Below are positions 13,411-20,532 of a stretch of DNA of 64,000 nucleotides, in pieces. The position numbers were made by a program, and so were the translations under genes. The notes beneath the pieces were generated by a model. The model was not told where the DNA came from. It saw only the letters and a list, made by a program, of their open reading frames with translations, and did no database searches. The number at the start of each line of letters is the position of its first letter. The first letter of the stretch is position 1. Where the stretch lies: assembly GCF_040214835.1 (NCBI RefSeq), contig NZ_CP157874.1, positions 1,926,001-1,990,000 of the forward strand, read 5' to 3'. This DNA is from Pseudomonas asiatica (lineage in GTDB: Bacteria; Pseudomonadota; Gammaproteobacteria; Pseudomonadales; Pseudomonadaceae).

Positions 13411-14921
13411 AGAACACCTTCACCCAATCGATGGCCTGGCTGCACACCTGGGCCGGGCTGATTTTCGGCTGGCTGCTGTTCGCCATCTTCGTCACCGGCA
13501 CCCTGGCGGTATTCGACAAGGAACTCGACCACTGGATGCAACCGGAAATCCCGGCCACCGAGGTACCCCAGGCCGACGCCGCGCGGCGCGCCATTGCCTA
13601 CCTGCAGGCCCACGAGCCGCAGGCTGGCAACTGGGGCATCAGCCTGCCGAGCGAGCGCTCTCCCGGGTTGCGGGTGTCCACCGGCGAGCGTCGACATGGC
13701 CCCACCGTACAGCTCGACCCGCGCACCGGCGAGGCCATCGAGGTGCGTGACAGTGTTGGTGGCAACTTCTTTTTCCGCTTCCATTTCACCCTCGACCTGC
13801 CACGCAACTGGGGCATCTTCGTGGTCGGCGCGCTGGCGCTGGTGATGCTCGCGGCGCTGGTCACCGGTATCGTCATCCACAAGAAGATCTTCAAGGAGTT
13901 TTTCACCTTCCGGCCGAACAAGGGCCAGCGCTCGTGGCTGGATTTCCACAACGCCAGCGCGGTGCTGTTGCTGCCGTTCCACCTGATGATCACCTACACC
14001 GGCCTGGTGATCTTCATGCTCATCTACATCCCGGCCGGGGTCGATGCGCTGTTCGCCGGCGACAACCGTGCCTACTTCCAGGCCCAGGGCAATGCCCGCC
14101 TGGAGCAGCCTCGTGGCCTGGCCAGGCAACCGGCCGCGCTGGTCGATGTCGCGCCATTGCTGGCCCAGGCCGAGGCGCGCCTGGGGCCGATTGGTGGCCT
14201 GAATATCCGCAACCCCAACACGGCGGCGGCGCGTATCGAAATACGCCCCGGACTGGGCAACCGCATTGCCTTGGCCAAGGGCCAGGCCATGGTCTTCGAT
14301 GGTGTCAGCGGGCAGTTGCTCGGCGACGTCGCCGAATGGCGCGCGGCGCCATTGACCCAGCGGGTCATGGCCGGCCTGCATTTCGCCCAGTTTGGCGGCT
14401 ACCCGATGCGCTGGCTGTATTTTGTCTGCGGGCTGGTCAGTTGCCTGATGATCGCCAGCGGGCTGGTGCTGTTCTGCGTGAAGCGTGGGCGCAAGTACGC
14501 CAGCGCCGAGGCTTCGGTGCGGCGTTGGTACCGAGTGGCGGAGGTGTGCAACGTGGGCTTCGTCAGTGGCCTGTTGTTGGCGTGCGTGGCGTTGCTGTGG
14601 GCCAGCCGCGTGCTGCCGGTAGAACTGGCGCAGCGGGAGAGCTGGGAGGTTCGTGCGTTCTTTGGTGTATGGCTGCTGGCGCTGTTGCATGCCGGTATCA
14701 GGCCAGTACGCCGGGCCTGGGTCGAGCAACTGCTGCTGACCGCGTTGCTGTGCATTGGCGTGGGTGCGTTGGGTGGCTTGGGCGACGCCATGCGCCTGGG
14801 GGTGGTGGCCTGTGCCTTGGTGTTGGGTGTATTGCTCGGGCTGCTGGCCTGGCGCGTATGGCAGGCGCAGTGGGTGCCGCAGAAGGCCAGGGCAGGGCGG
14901 CGGATGGAGGCCGGGGCATGA
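13407..14921 (+). CDS. PepSY-domain membrane protein, possible ferrisiderophore reductase
   Basis: A 504-residue inner-membrane protein of the PepSY-TM family. The first membrane segment carries HTWAGLIFGWLLFAIFVTGT (residues 11-30), followed by a periplasmic PepSY region, a second segment before KKIFKEFFTFRPNKGQRSWL, a third with LDFHNASAVLLLPFHLMITY, a second periplasmic domain, and further segments at the C-terminus. Histidines in several segments could bind haem. Relatives such as P. aeruginosa FoxB and PiuB act in siderophore-iron reduction at the inner membrane. The gene overlaps both neighbours by 4 bp, so it is a core operon member. The reductase role is inferred from family and position. 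Confidence 0.85.
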   Translation: MKNTFTQSMAWLHTWAGLIFGWLLFAIFVTGTLAVFDKELDHWMQPEIPATEVPQADAARRAIAYLQAHEPQAGNWGISLPSERSPGLRVSTGERRHGPTVQLDPRTGEAIEVRDSVGGNFFFRFHFTLDLPRNWGIFVVGALALVMLAALVTGIVIHKKIFKEFFTFRPNKGQRSWLDFHNASAVLLLPFHLMITYTGLVIFMLIYIPAGVDALFAGDNRAYFQAQGNARLEQPRGLARQPAALVDVAPLLAQAEARLGPIGGLNIRNPNTAAARIEIRPGLGNRIALAKGQAMVFDGVSGQLLGDVAEWRAAPLTQRVMAGLHFAQFGGYPMRWLYFVCGLVSCLMIASGLVLFCVKRGRKYASAEASVRRWYRVAEVCNVGFVSGLLLACVALLWASRVLPVELAQRESWEVRAFFGVWLLALLHAGIRPVRRAWVEQLLLTALLCIGVGALGGLGDAMRLGVVACALVLGVLLGLLAWRVWQAQWVPQKARAGRRMEAGA

Positions 14922-15244
14922 TGATGTGGATCATGGGCAGCGTGTTGTTCGCCTACGCTGGCATGCTGGGGCTGTGCCAGGGGCTGGAGCGGCATTACAA
15001 GCAGGTATGGAACCGCACCTGCCCGTCGGTGCTGCGTGTCGGCTTGCGCGCGGCCGGCTGGCTGGCGTTGCTGGCCAGTCTGGTGCTGTGTGCCCAGGCC
15101 TGGGGCTGGGCCATGGGGCCGGTGGCCTGGTTTGCCGTGATGTCGCTGGCGGGGATGGTGCTGGTATTGCTGCTGCCATACTGGCCGCGGCTGGCGGTGG
15201 GGTTGGTGGCAGCGGTGCCGGTTTGGGGACTGATGCTGCTGTGA
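14918..15244 (+). CDS. DUF3325-like small membrane protein
   Basis: A 108-residue protein with three predicted membrane segments (about 3-20, 45-70 and 75-105) and a loop LCQGLERHYKQVWNR between the first two. It fits DUF3325, the usual third member after DUF3649 and PepSY genes in Pseudomonas siderophore-receptor operons. The first of three successive ATG codons (14918) overlaps the PepSY stop by 4 bp; the following two are possible alternatives. No catalytic motif is evident; it may be an assembly or accessory subunit for the PepSY protein. Confidence 0.78.
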   Translation: MMMWIMGSVLFAYAGMLGLCQGLERHYKQVWNRTCPSVLRVGLRAAGWLALLASLVLCAQAWGWAMGPVAWFAVMSLAGMVLVLLLPYWPRLAVGLVAAVPVWGLMLL

Positions 15245-15348
15245 TCTGACCAGGCTCCATCGTCGGCGCAGCCGGTGCCAGGTTGTTGCGGTAAAAAGTG
15301 CCAAGGCATGTTACACCTTGCGCCCCGACCCGCTGCGAGAGAAACCCG

Positions 15349-15888
15349 GTGAAAGCCGTCCGCCTGACCCTGATCTGCCACGCCCTTACCCAGGCCCAGA
15401 AGACCGGGCGCCTGCACCGTGCCGACGACGGCATCCTGCCGTTGGGCCAGCAGCCTTTCGCCGACCTTTCTGGTGTGCCGGTGCTGACTGCACCAGAGCG
15501 GCGAGCCTGCGAGACGGCGGCGTGGTTTTTGGGACCGGTGCAGGTCGAGCCGGCCTTGGCCGATTGCGACTTGGGGCGTTGGCAAGGGCTGACGCTGAAG
15601 CAATTGCAGGCCGAGCAACCGCAGGCGATGGCCGAATGGCTGCAGGCCCCGGCCAGTGATGTGCACGGCGGCGAGTCGTTCGCCGTGCTTTGCCAGCGCA
15701 TCGCCGCCTGGTTGGCGGCCTTCGACAGGCCGGGTGAATGGGTGGCGGTTACCCACCCGATGGTCATGCGCGCTGCGCTGGTGCACGTACTTGGCTGCCC
15801 GATGAGCGCCAGTCAGCGGGTCGATGTGTTGCCGCTGTCGCGCCTGGAGCTGAGCTTTACCGGGCAGTGGCGCCTGCGCCTGGGCTGA
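15349..15888 (+). CDS. Histidine-phosphatase superfamily protein with altered RHG motif
   Basis: A 179-residue cytoplasmic protein resembling the CobC/phosphoglycerate-mutase-like branch. Family landmarks are DLGRWQGLTLKQLQ near residue 80, GGESF near 107 and VTHPMVMRAAL near 135. The N-terminal motif, usually RHG, reads LICHALT (Cys10-His11-Ala12): the phospho-accepting His is kept, but the phosphate-binding Arg and the Gly are replaced. Activity is therefore doubtful or altered. GTG at 15349 is chosen because the protein then opens directly with the first strand. It follows the DUF3325 gene by 104 bp and its stop lies 3 bp from the convergent permease stop. Confidence 0.75.
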   Translation: MKAVRLTLICHALTQAQKTGRLHRADDGILPLGQQPFADLSGVPVLTAPERRACETAAWFLGPVQVEPALADCDLGRWQGLTLKQLQAEQPQAMAEWLQAPASDVHGGESFAVLCQRIAAWLAAFDRPGEWVAVTHPMVMRAALVHVLGCPMSASQRVDVLPLSRLELSFTGQWRLRLG

Positions 15889-15891
15889 AGG

Positions 15892-16677
15892 TCAGAACGC
15901 CAGCTTGTAGCCGATCAGCAGCAGCATCGCCGCCAGGCACGGACGCAGCACGCGGTCGGAAATCCGCCCGGTGAGGTGGCTGCCCAGGTAGATGCCTGGC
16001 AGCGAGCCCAGCAGCAGGTAGCCCAGCAGTGACCAGTCCATGTTGCCCATGCCGGCATGGCCCAGGCCCGCCACCAGGGTAAGTGGCACGGCGTGGGCGA
16101 TTTCGGTACCGACCAGGCGGCGGGTGACCAGGAACGGGTACAGCAGGAACAGCGCCACGGTACCCAGTGCGCCAGCACCGATGGAAGTGAGGGTGACCAT
16201 CACCCCCAGCACCACGCCGGTGAGCACGGTAAGGATGTTCAGGCTGCGGTCGCTGAGGTGGTAGTGGTCACCGGCATGGCGGCTGGCGAAGGCCTGCAGG
16301 CGCGATTTGAACAGGATGGCCAGCGCGGTCAGGATCAGCACCACCGCCAGGCCTTGCTTGATGACGGCGTTGAGCGCCGAGGTGTCGGTGTGCAGGGTGC
16401 TGAGGAACCACAGGGTCAGCGCCGCCGCGGGCACGCTGCCCAGGCTGAGCAGGCCGGTGATCTTCCAGTCGACGTTCTTGTTGCGCGCATGCACCCAGAC
16501 GCCACTGGCCTTGGTGATGGCGGCGTAGAGCAGGTCGGTGCCGACGGCTGTTGCCGGGCTGATGCCAAACCACAACAGGATCGGGGTCATCAGCGAGCCG
16601 CCACCGACGCCGGTCATTCCGACGATGAAACCCACGACCAGGCCCGCAATGGTGAAACCGAAAGAACCTACATCCAT
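15892..16677 (-). CDS. TSUP (TauE/SafE) family permease
   Basis: A 261-residue membrane protein with about eight segments in two repeats. The first repeat begins GFTIAGLVVGFIVGMTGVGG, and the second repeat's TLTSIGAGALGTVALFLLYP and VGTEIAHAVPLTLVAGLGH match the TSUP family, whose members move sulfite, sulfonates, sulfoacetate or organic sulfur compounds, usually outward. Substrate cannot be read from sequence. It is convergent with the phosphatase-like gene and separated from the XRE-cupin gene by a REP pair, so it is probably transcribed alone. Confidence 0.87.
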   Translation of the reverse strand: MDVGSFGFTIAGLVVGFIVGMTGVGGGSLMTPILLWFGISPATAVGTDLLYAAITKASGVWVHARNKNVDWKITGLLSLGSVPAAALTLWFLSTLHTDTSALNAVIKQGLAVVLILTALAILFKSRLQAFASRHAGDHYHLSDRSLNILTVLTGVVLGVMVTLTSIGAGALGTVALFLLYPFLVTRRLVGTEIAHAVPLTLVAGLGHAGMGNMDWSLLGYLLLGSLPGIYLGSHLTGRISDRVLRPCLAAMLLLIGYKLAF

Positions 16678-16797
16678 ACGCTACTCGACTGCCCAACTTG
16701 CCCGTTATCGGATGCAGCCCAGCATATAGATTTTTTTATAGCCAAATAGACTTGTTCGTTATTAGGTTATAACCGAGACGGCGACGTACGCGATCTT

Positions 16798-16917
16798 TGT
16801 AGGAGCGGCCTTGTGTCGCGAAAGGGCCGCAAGGCGGCCCCGACAATATGTGTTGTGCTGCTGATATCCCGGGGCTGCTGCGCAGCCCTGTCGCGACACA
16901 AGGCCGCTCCTACAAAA
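16798..16917. repeat. REP pair, GCGGCCTTGTGTCGCGA family
   Basis: TTGTAGGAGCGGCCTTGTGT and its reverse complement flank two GC-rich hairpins (GGGCCGCAAGGCGGCCC and GGGCTGCTGCGCAGCCC). It lies in the gap between two minus-strand genes. Confidence 0.88.
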
Positions 16918-16937
16918 AGGCGCATCGTTCAACACAG

Positions 16938-17531
16938 TCAGCGATCAGTCATCACCACCATCACATGCGCATCTGCGCCATCGTCACTTTCCGACAGGTA
17001 GATATGCCCCACCTGGCTGTCGAAATACGCCGTCTCCTGCGGCCCGATGCTCACCGCTTCGCCGGTTTCGAACTCGATACGAACACGCCCGCTCAGCACC
17101 AACGCGAACTCTTGCCCGGGGTGGCGGATAAAATCGTCGAACTGGCCGCGTTCACGGGCAATGATGCGGGCATAGGCGGGTGTCATGCGCCGTTCGGGGA
17201 AGTCGCCGGCGATCGGGTGGTAGTCATAGGTGCCGGTCGAGTAGCCCGCCGCCGCCGGCAGTGAATCGACCACCACGGTCACCGGTGCCGGTGCCGTGAC
17301 CGTGCCGCTGGCGCGCAACAGCTGGGCAATGTCGACATTCAGCGCCCGGGCGGCAGCGGCCAGTTTTTCATAGCTGACCGAGACCTGCGCCAGTTCCATC
17401 TTCGACAAGGTGGACAGCGGTACGCCGCTGGCTTCGGACAATTGCTTGAGGGTCATCTGGCGCGCCTTGCGCACCTGGCGCAGGCGCTGGCCGACTATGG
17501 CACGGTCCAGCAGGGGTAGGGCAGCGGGCAT
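16938..17531 (-). CDS. XRE-family regulator with C-terminal cupin
   Basis: A 197-residue transcription factor. Residues 10-65 form an XRE helix-turn-helix (GQRLRQVRKARQMTLKQLSE, then SGVPLSTLSKMELAQVSVSY). Residues 110-190 form a cupin barrel (GREFALVLSGRVRIEFETG-like, then GPQETAYFDSQVGH) that presumably binds a small effector. PuuR and related regulators of amine and amino-acid catabolism share this layout. It is divergent from the FAD oxidase gene by 114 bp, and a direct repeat between them is a likely binding site. A repressor released by the oxidase substrate is the simplest reading. Confidence 0.87.
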   Translation of the reverse strand: MPAALPLLDRAIVGQRLRQVRKARQMTLKQLSEASGVPLSTLSKMELAQVSVSYEKLAAAARALNVDIAQLLRASGTVTAPAPVTVVVDSLPAAAGYSTGTYDYHPIAGDFPERRMTPAYARIIARERGQFDDFIRHPGQEFALVLSGRVRIEFETGEAVSIGPQETAYFDSQVGHIYLSESDDGADAHVMVVMTDR

Positions 17532-17591
17532 TCAGGGTCTCGGCATGCGGCGTTGGTCGGGCATCTTACCTTGGACCCTTGCGTATTCGTA

Positions 17592-17617
17592 AATTCTCAT
17601 ATATTAGAATTCTCATA
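17592..17617. promoter_or_regulatory. Direct repeat AATTCTCATA x2 in the regulator-oxidase gap
   Basis: AATTCTCATA occurs at 17592-17601 and again at 17608-17617, 16 bp start to start, in an A/T-rich stretch 29-54 bp before the oxidase ATG. Candidate operator of the divergent XRE-cupin regulator. Confidence 0.5.
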
Positions 17618-17645
17618 AATGATAATTAGCCTGGCAGGAGCGTGC

Positions 17646-18782
17646 ATGACCCCGATCTACGACACCCTGATCATCGGCGCCGGCATTGCCGGTGCATCTC
17701 TGGGCTATCGCCTGGCCGGCCAGCAGAAGGTGCTGCTGCTCGAGCGCGAGGCACAGCCTGGCTACCATTCCACCGGGCGTTCGGCAGCCATGTTCATGGA
17801 GGCCTACGGCACCCCGCAGATCCAGGCGTTGACCCGCGCCAGCCGGGCCTTCTACGAAGCACCACCGCAGGGTTTCTGCGAGCACCCGCTGCTGGAACCG
17901 CGTGGCTGCCTGTACGTCGCCAGCCTGGAACAGCGCACGCTGCTCGAGCAGACCCATGCGCAGAACCTGGCCAACGGCACCGAGGTCAGCCTGCTCGACC
18001 GCGACGCCGCCCTGGCCCTGGTGCCGAGCCTGCGTGGCGAGAACCTGGCCGGCGCGGTGCTCGAGGCGGGGGCCATGGACCTGGACGTACATGCCCTGCA
18101 CCAGGGCTTCTTGCGTGGCTATCGCGCCGCTGGCGGCGAACTGCGCTGCAACGCCGAGCTTGTCCAGGCCTGGTACCTGGATGACCTGTGGCAGGTGCAG
18201 CTGGGCGATGGCAGCCGCGTGCAGGCGCGCCAGCTGGTCAATGCCGCTGGCGCCTGGGCCGACCGTGTGGCCGAGCAGTGCGGCGTGGCGCGTATCGGCC
18301 TGCAACCCTGCCGGCGCAGTGCCTTTACCTTCCCCGGCCCGGCAGACCAGGACTTCGCCCGCTGGCCGGCGGTAATCGGCGTAGACGAAAGCTTCTACTT
18401 CAAGCCCGACGCCGGCCAGCTGCTGGGTTCGCCGGCCAATGCCGACCCGGTCGAACCCCAGGACGCCGCGCCCGAGGAGCTCGACGTGGCTTTGGGCATC
18501 TACAACATCGAGGCCATGACCACCCTGGCGATCCGCCGGCCGAGCCACACCTGGGCCGGGCTGCGCTCGTTCGTCGCCGACGGCGACCTGGTGATCGGTT
18601 TCGATGTGCACGCGCCAGCGTTCTTCTGGCTGGCGGCACAAGGTGGCTATGGCATCCAGTCGGCTGCGGGCGCCTCGCGCCTGGCTGCCGACCTGCTGCT
18701 GGGCCAGCCCCTGTGTCCTGGCCTTGTCAGCCAGGGGGTGGCGCCCGAGCGCCTGTCCCCGGCCCGTTTCCAGCAATCCTGA
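17646..18782 (+). CDS. FAD-dependent amine/amino-acid oxidase (DAO family)
   Basis: A 378-residue flavoenzyme of the D-amino-acid oxidase/glycine oxidase superfamily. The dinucleotide-binding fold opens the protein: LIIGAGIAGASLGYRL with glycines 11, 13 and 16, then the ribose-binding Glu in LLLERE near 38. STGRSAAMFMEAYG near 45 resembles the second FAD contact of the family, and PSHTWAGLRSFVADGDLVIG and GGYGIQSAAGASRLAADLLL form the C-terminal FAD contacts. The product should be an imine plus reduced FAD. I chose the ATG at 17646 because GCAGGAG lies 8 bp upstream. A ridA gene follows after 12 bp. Substrate is unknown. Confidence 0.85.
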   Translation: MTPIYDTLIIGAGIAGASLGYRLAGQQKVLLLEREAQPGYHSTGRSAAMFMEAYGTPQIQALTRASRAFYEAPPQGFCEHPLLEPRGCLYVASLEQRTLLEQTHAQNLANGTEVSLLDRDAALALVPSLRGENLAGAVLEAGAMDLDVHALHQGFLRGYRAAGGELRCNAELVQAWYLDDLWQVQLGDGSRVQARQLVNAAGAWADRVAEQCGVARIGLQPCRRSAFTFPGPADQDFARWPAVIGVDESFYFKPDAGQLLGSPANADPVEPQDAAPEELDVALGIYNIEAMTTLAIRRPSHTWAGLRSFVADGDLVIGFDVHAPAFFWLAAQGGYGIQSAAGASRLAADLLLGQPLCPGLVSQGVAPERLSPARFQQS

Positions 18783-18794
18783 AAGGAGCATCCC

Positions 18795-19172
18795 ATGAGC
18801 AATGATATCCAGCGTTTCCCCAGCAGCCTGCCGTTCCCGTTCTCCCGTGCGGTGAAAGCCGGCGGCTTCCTGTTCCTCTCCGGCCAGGTGCCGATGAGTG
18901 CCGGCGGCGAAGTTGTGCGCGGTGACATCCAGACCCAGACCCGCGCCGCCTGCGAGCGCATCGGCGAAAGCCTGGCGGCCTGCGGCGCGCGTTTCGACCA
19001 GGTGGTCAAGGCCACGGTGTGGCTGTCGGACATGAGCCACTTCGCCGGTTTCAACGAGGTGTACAAGGAGTTCTTCGGCGCAGCGCTGCCGGTGCGCTCG
19101 ACCGTGGCCTCGGCATTGGCGCTGGGGGTGGATGTGGAGATTGAAGTGCAGGCGTTTGTCGGAGATTTTTGA
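18795..19172 (+). CDS. RidA/YjgF-family imine deaminase
   Basis: A 125-residue member of the Rid family, which hydrolyses reactive enamine/imine intermediates to keto acid and ammonia. The family signature is intact near the C-terminus: PVRSTVASALALGVDVEIEV, with the substrate-binding Arg and the conserved Glu. It starts 12 bp behind the oxidase gene with AAGGAG upstream, so it is surely cotranscribed. Clearing the imine released by that oxidase is the obvious role. This may be a dedicated Rid subfamily copy and not the housekeeping RidA. Confidence 0.9.
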   Translation: MSNDIQRFPSSLPFPFSRAVKAGGFLFLSGQVPMSAGGEVVRGDIQTQTRAACERIGESLAACGARFDQVVKATVWLSDMSHFAGFNEVYKEFFGAALPVRSTVASALALGVDVEIEVQAFVGDF

Positions 19173-19188
19173 CCGAACAAATCGCCCA

Positions 19189-19307
19189 TGTGGGAGCGGC
19201 CTTGTGTCGCGAAAGGGGCGCGGAGCGGCCCCAGGATTTCTGCATTGCTGCACAGATCGCCGGGGGCCGCTCTGCGGCCCTTTCGCGACACAAGGCCGCT
19301 CCCACAA
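19189..19307. repeat. REP pair, GCGGCCTTGTGTCGCGA family
   Basis: Inverted TGTGGGAGCGGCCTTGTGTC arms with GC-rich hairpins (GGGGCGCGGAGCGGCCCC and GGGGGCCGCTCTGCGGCCC). It separates ridA from the transporter gene. Confidence 0.88.
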
Positions 19308-19355
19308 AAGCGATGTGGTGGCAGTGAGACAACAACAATAAATCCAGAGGTTCAC

Positions 19356-20420
19356 ATGCAAGAGCAGCTGAAGATTGCCGGCGCGTTTGTCGGCGTGATC
19401 GTGGGGGCGGGGTTCGCTTCGGGGCGGGAACTGTTGTTGTTCTTTGTCGATTTCGGTGTGTGGGGGCTGGTTGGTGCGCTGGTCAGCGCAGCCTTGTTCA
19501 CCTTCCTCGGCATGGCCCTGGCGGGGCTGGGCAATCGCCAGCAGGCCACTTCGCACAAGGATGTGATCCAGGCCATCTGCGGCCGTCACCTGGGCCTGTT
19601 CGTCGACTGGCTGATCACCTTTTTCATGTTTGCCGTCACCGTGGTCATGCTGGCCGGTGGTGGTGCCTTGCTGGAGCAGCAGTTCGGCATCCCGGCGCTG
19701 GCCGGCAGCGTGATGGTGACGCTGGTGGTGGTGGGCATCGTGTGCCTGGATGTGCGCAAGGTGATCCTCGCCATTGGTGCCATCACGCCGTTGCTGATCC
19801 TGGTGGCCTCGGCGATTGCGTTGTACGCCGTGTTCAGCCGGGAGCAGAGCTTCGCCCAGCTCGACCAGCTGGCCAGCCAGCAACAGGCGGGCACCCGTCA
19901 CTGGCTGCTGGGGGCGTTCCTGTACGTGTCGTACAACATCGTTGCCGGCGCGCCGATCCTGGCCATCCTGGGCGGCTCGGCCAAGGGCGAGAGAACGGCG
20001 GTATGGGGTGGGTTGCTCGGTGGTGCAGCACTGGGCGGACTGATGCTGGTGATGAGTGCCGGGCTGTTGTCGCGCCTGGACAGCGTGGCTGACCTGCCGA
20101 TGCCGATGCTGTCGATCGCCAACGAAGTATCGCCACTGCTGGGGCTGGTGATGTGCCTGATCATCTTCGGCATGATCGTCAACACCGCGGTGGGTACGTT
20201 GTTCTCGTTTCTCTCGCGGCTGATGCCGGCGGGGACGGCGAAGTTTCGCTGGGGCTCGGTGGTGACCGGGGTGGTGGCATTCGGCTGCAGCCTGGTGGGG
20301 TTCATCAGCCTGGTGGGTGAGGTGTACCCGCTGTTCGGCTACCTGGGCTTCGTGTTGATGGCGGCGGTGCTGCTGGCCTGGGTCCGGCGGAGCAAAGTGG
20401 TTAAAGCGGCAGTGGCGTAG
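19356..20420 (+). CDS. YkvI-like membrane transporter
   Basis: A 354-residue protein with about ten membrane segments. The N-terminus, KIAGAFVGVIVGAGFASGRE, has the unwound-helix glycine motif of APC/LeuT-fold transporters, and the overall pattern fits the YkvI family of uncharacterised membrane proteins. GLGNRQQATSHKDVIQAICG marks the loop after segment 2. The ATG at 19356 follows AGAGG. It lies after the oxidase and ridA genes, separated only by a REP pair. Uptake of the oxidase substrate or export of a product is plausible but not shown. Confidence 0.78.
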   Translation: MQEQLKIAGAFVGVIVGAGFASGRELLLFFVDFGVWGLVGALVSAALFTFLGMALAGLGNRQQATSHKDVIQAICGRHLGLFVDWLITFFMFAVTVVMLAGGGALLEQQFGIPALAGSVMVTLVVVGIVCLDVRKVILAIGAITPLLILVASAIALYAVFSREQSFAQLDQLASQQQAGTRHWLLGAFLYVSYNIVAGAPILAILGGSAKGERTAVWGGLLGGAALGGLMLVMSAGLLSRLDSVADLPMPMLSIANEVSPLLGLVMCLIIFGMIVNTAVGTLFSFLSRLMPAGTAKFRWGSVVTGVVAFGCSLVGFISLVGEVYPLFGYLGFVLMAAVLLAWVRRSKVVKAAVA

Positions 20421-20421
20421 G

Positions 20422-20525
20422 GGGCTGCTGCGCAGCCCGATCGCGACACAAGGCCGCTCCCACAAGGATCGCATGGCACCTGTGGGAGCGGCCTTGCGTC
20501 GCGATTGGGGCGCAGAGCGCCCCCC
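20422..20525. repeat. REP pair, GCGGCCTTG(T/C)GTCGCGA family, reverse arrangement
   Basis: Here the two arms are arranged the other way round: CGCGACACAAGGCCGCTCCC first, then TGTGGGAGCGGCCTTGCGTC, with the GC hairpins on the outside. It lies between convergent genes and may act as a bidirectional terminator or nuclease barrier. Confidence 0.82.
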
Positions 20526-20532
20526 TGGGCCA

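Noticed and set aside
15245..15348. Possible cobalamin riboswitch before the phosphatase-like gene (CCGGTGCCAGG and a CobC-like product)
   Set aside because: The B12-box and the other conserved riboswitch core elements are not present.
17613..20474. A 953-codon minus-strand open frame across the oxidase, ridA and YkvI genes
   Set aside because: It is opposite genes with clear FAD, Rid and transporter motifs, and passes through a REP pair. Product is His/Gln/Arg-rich.
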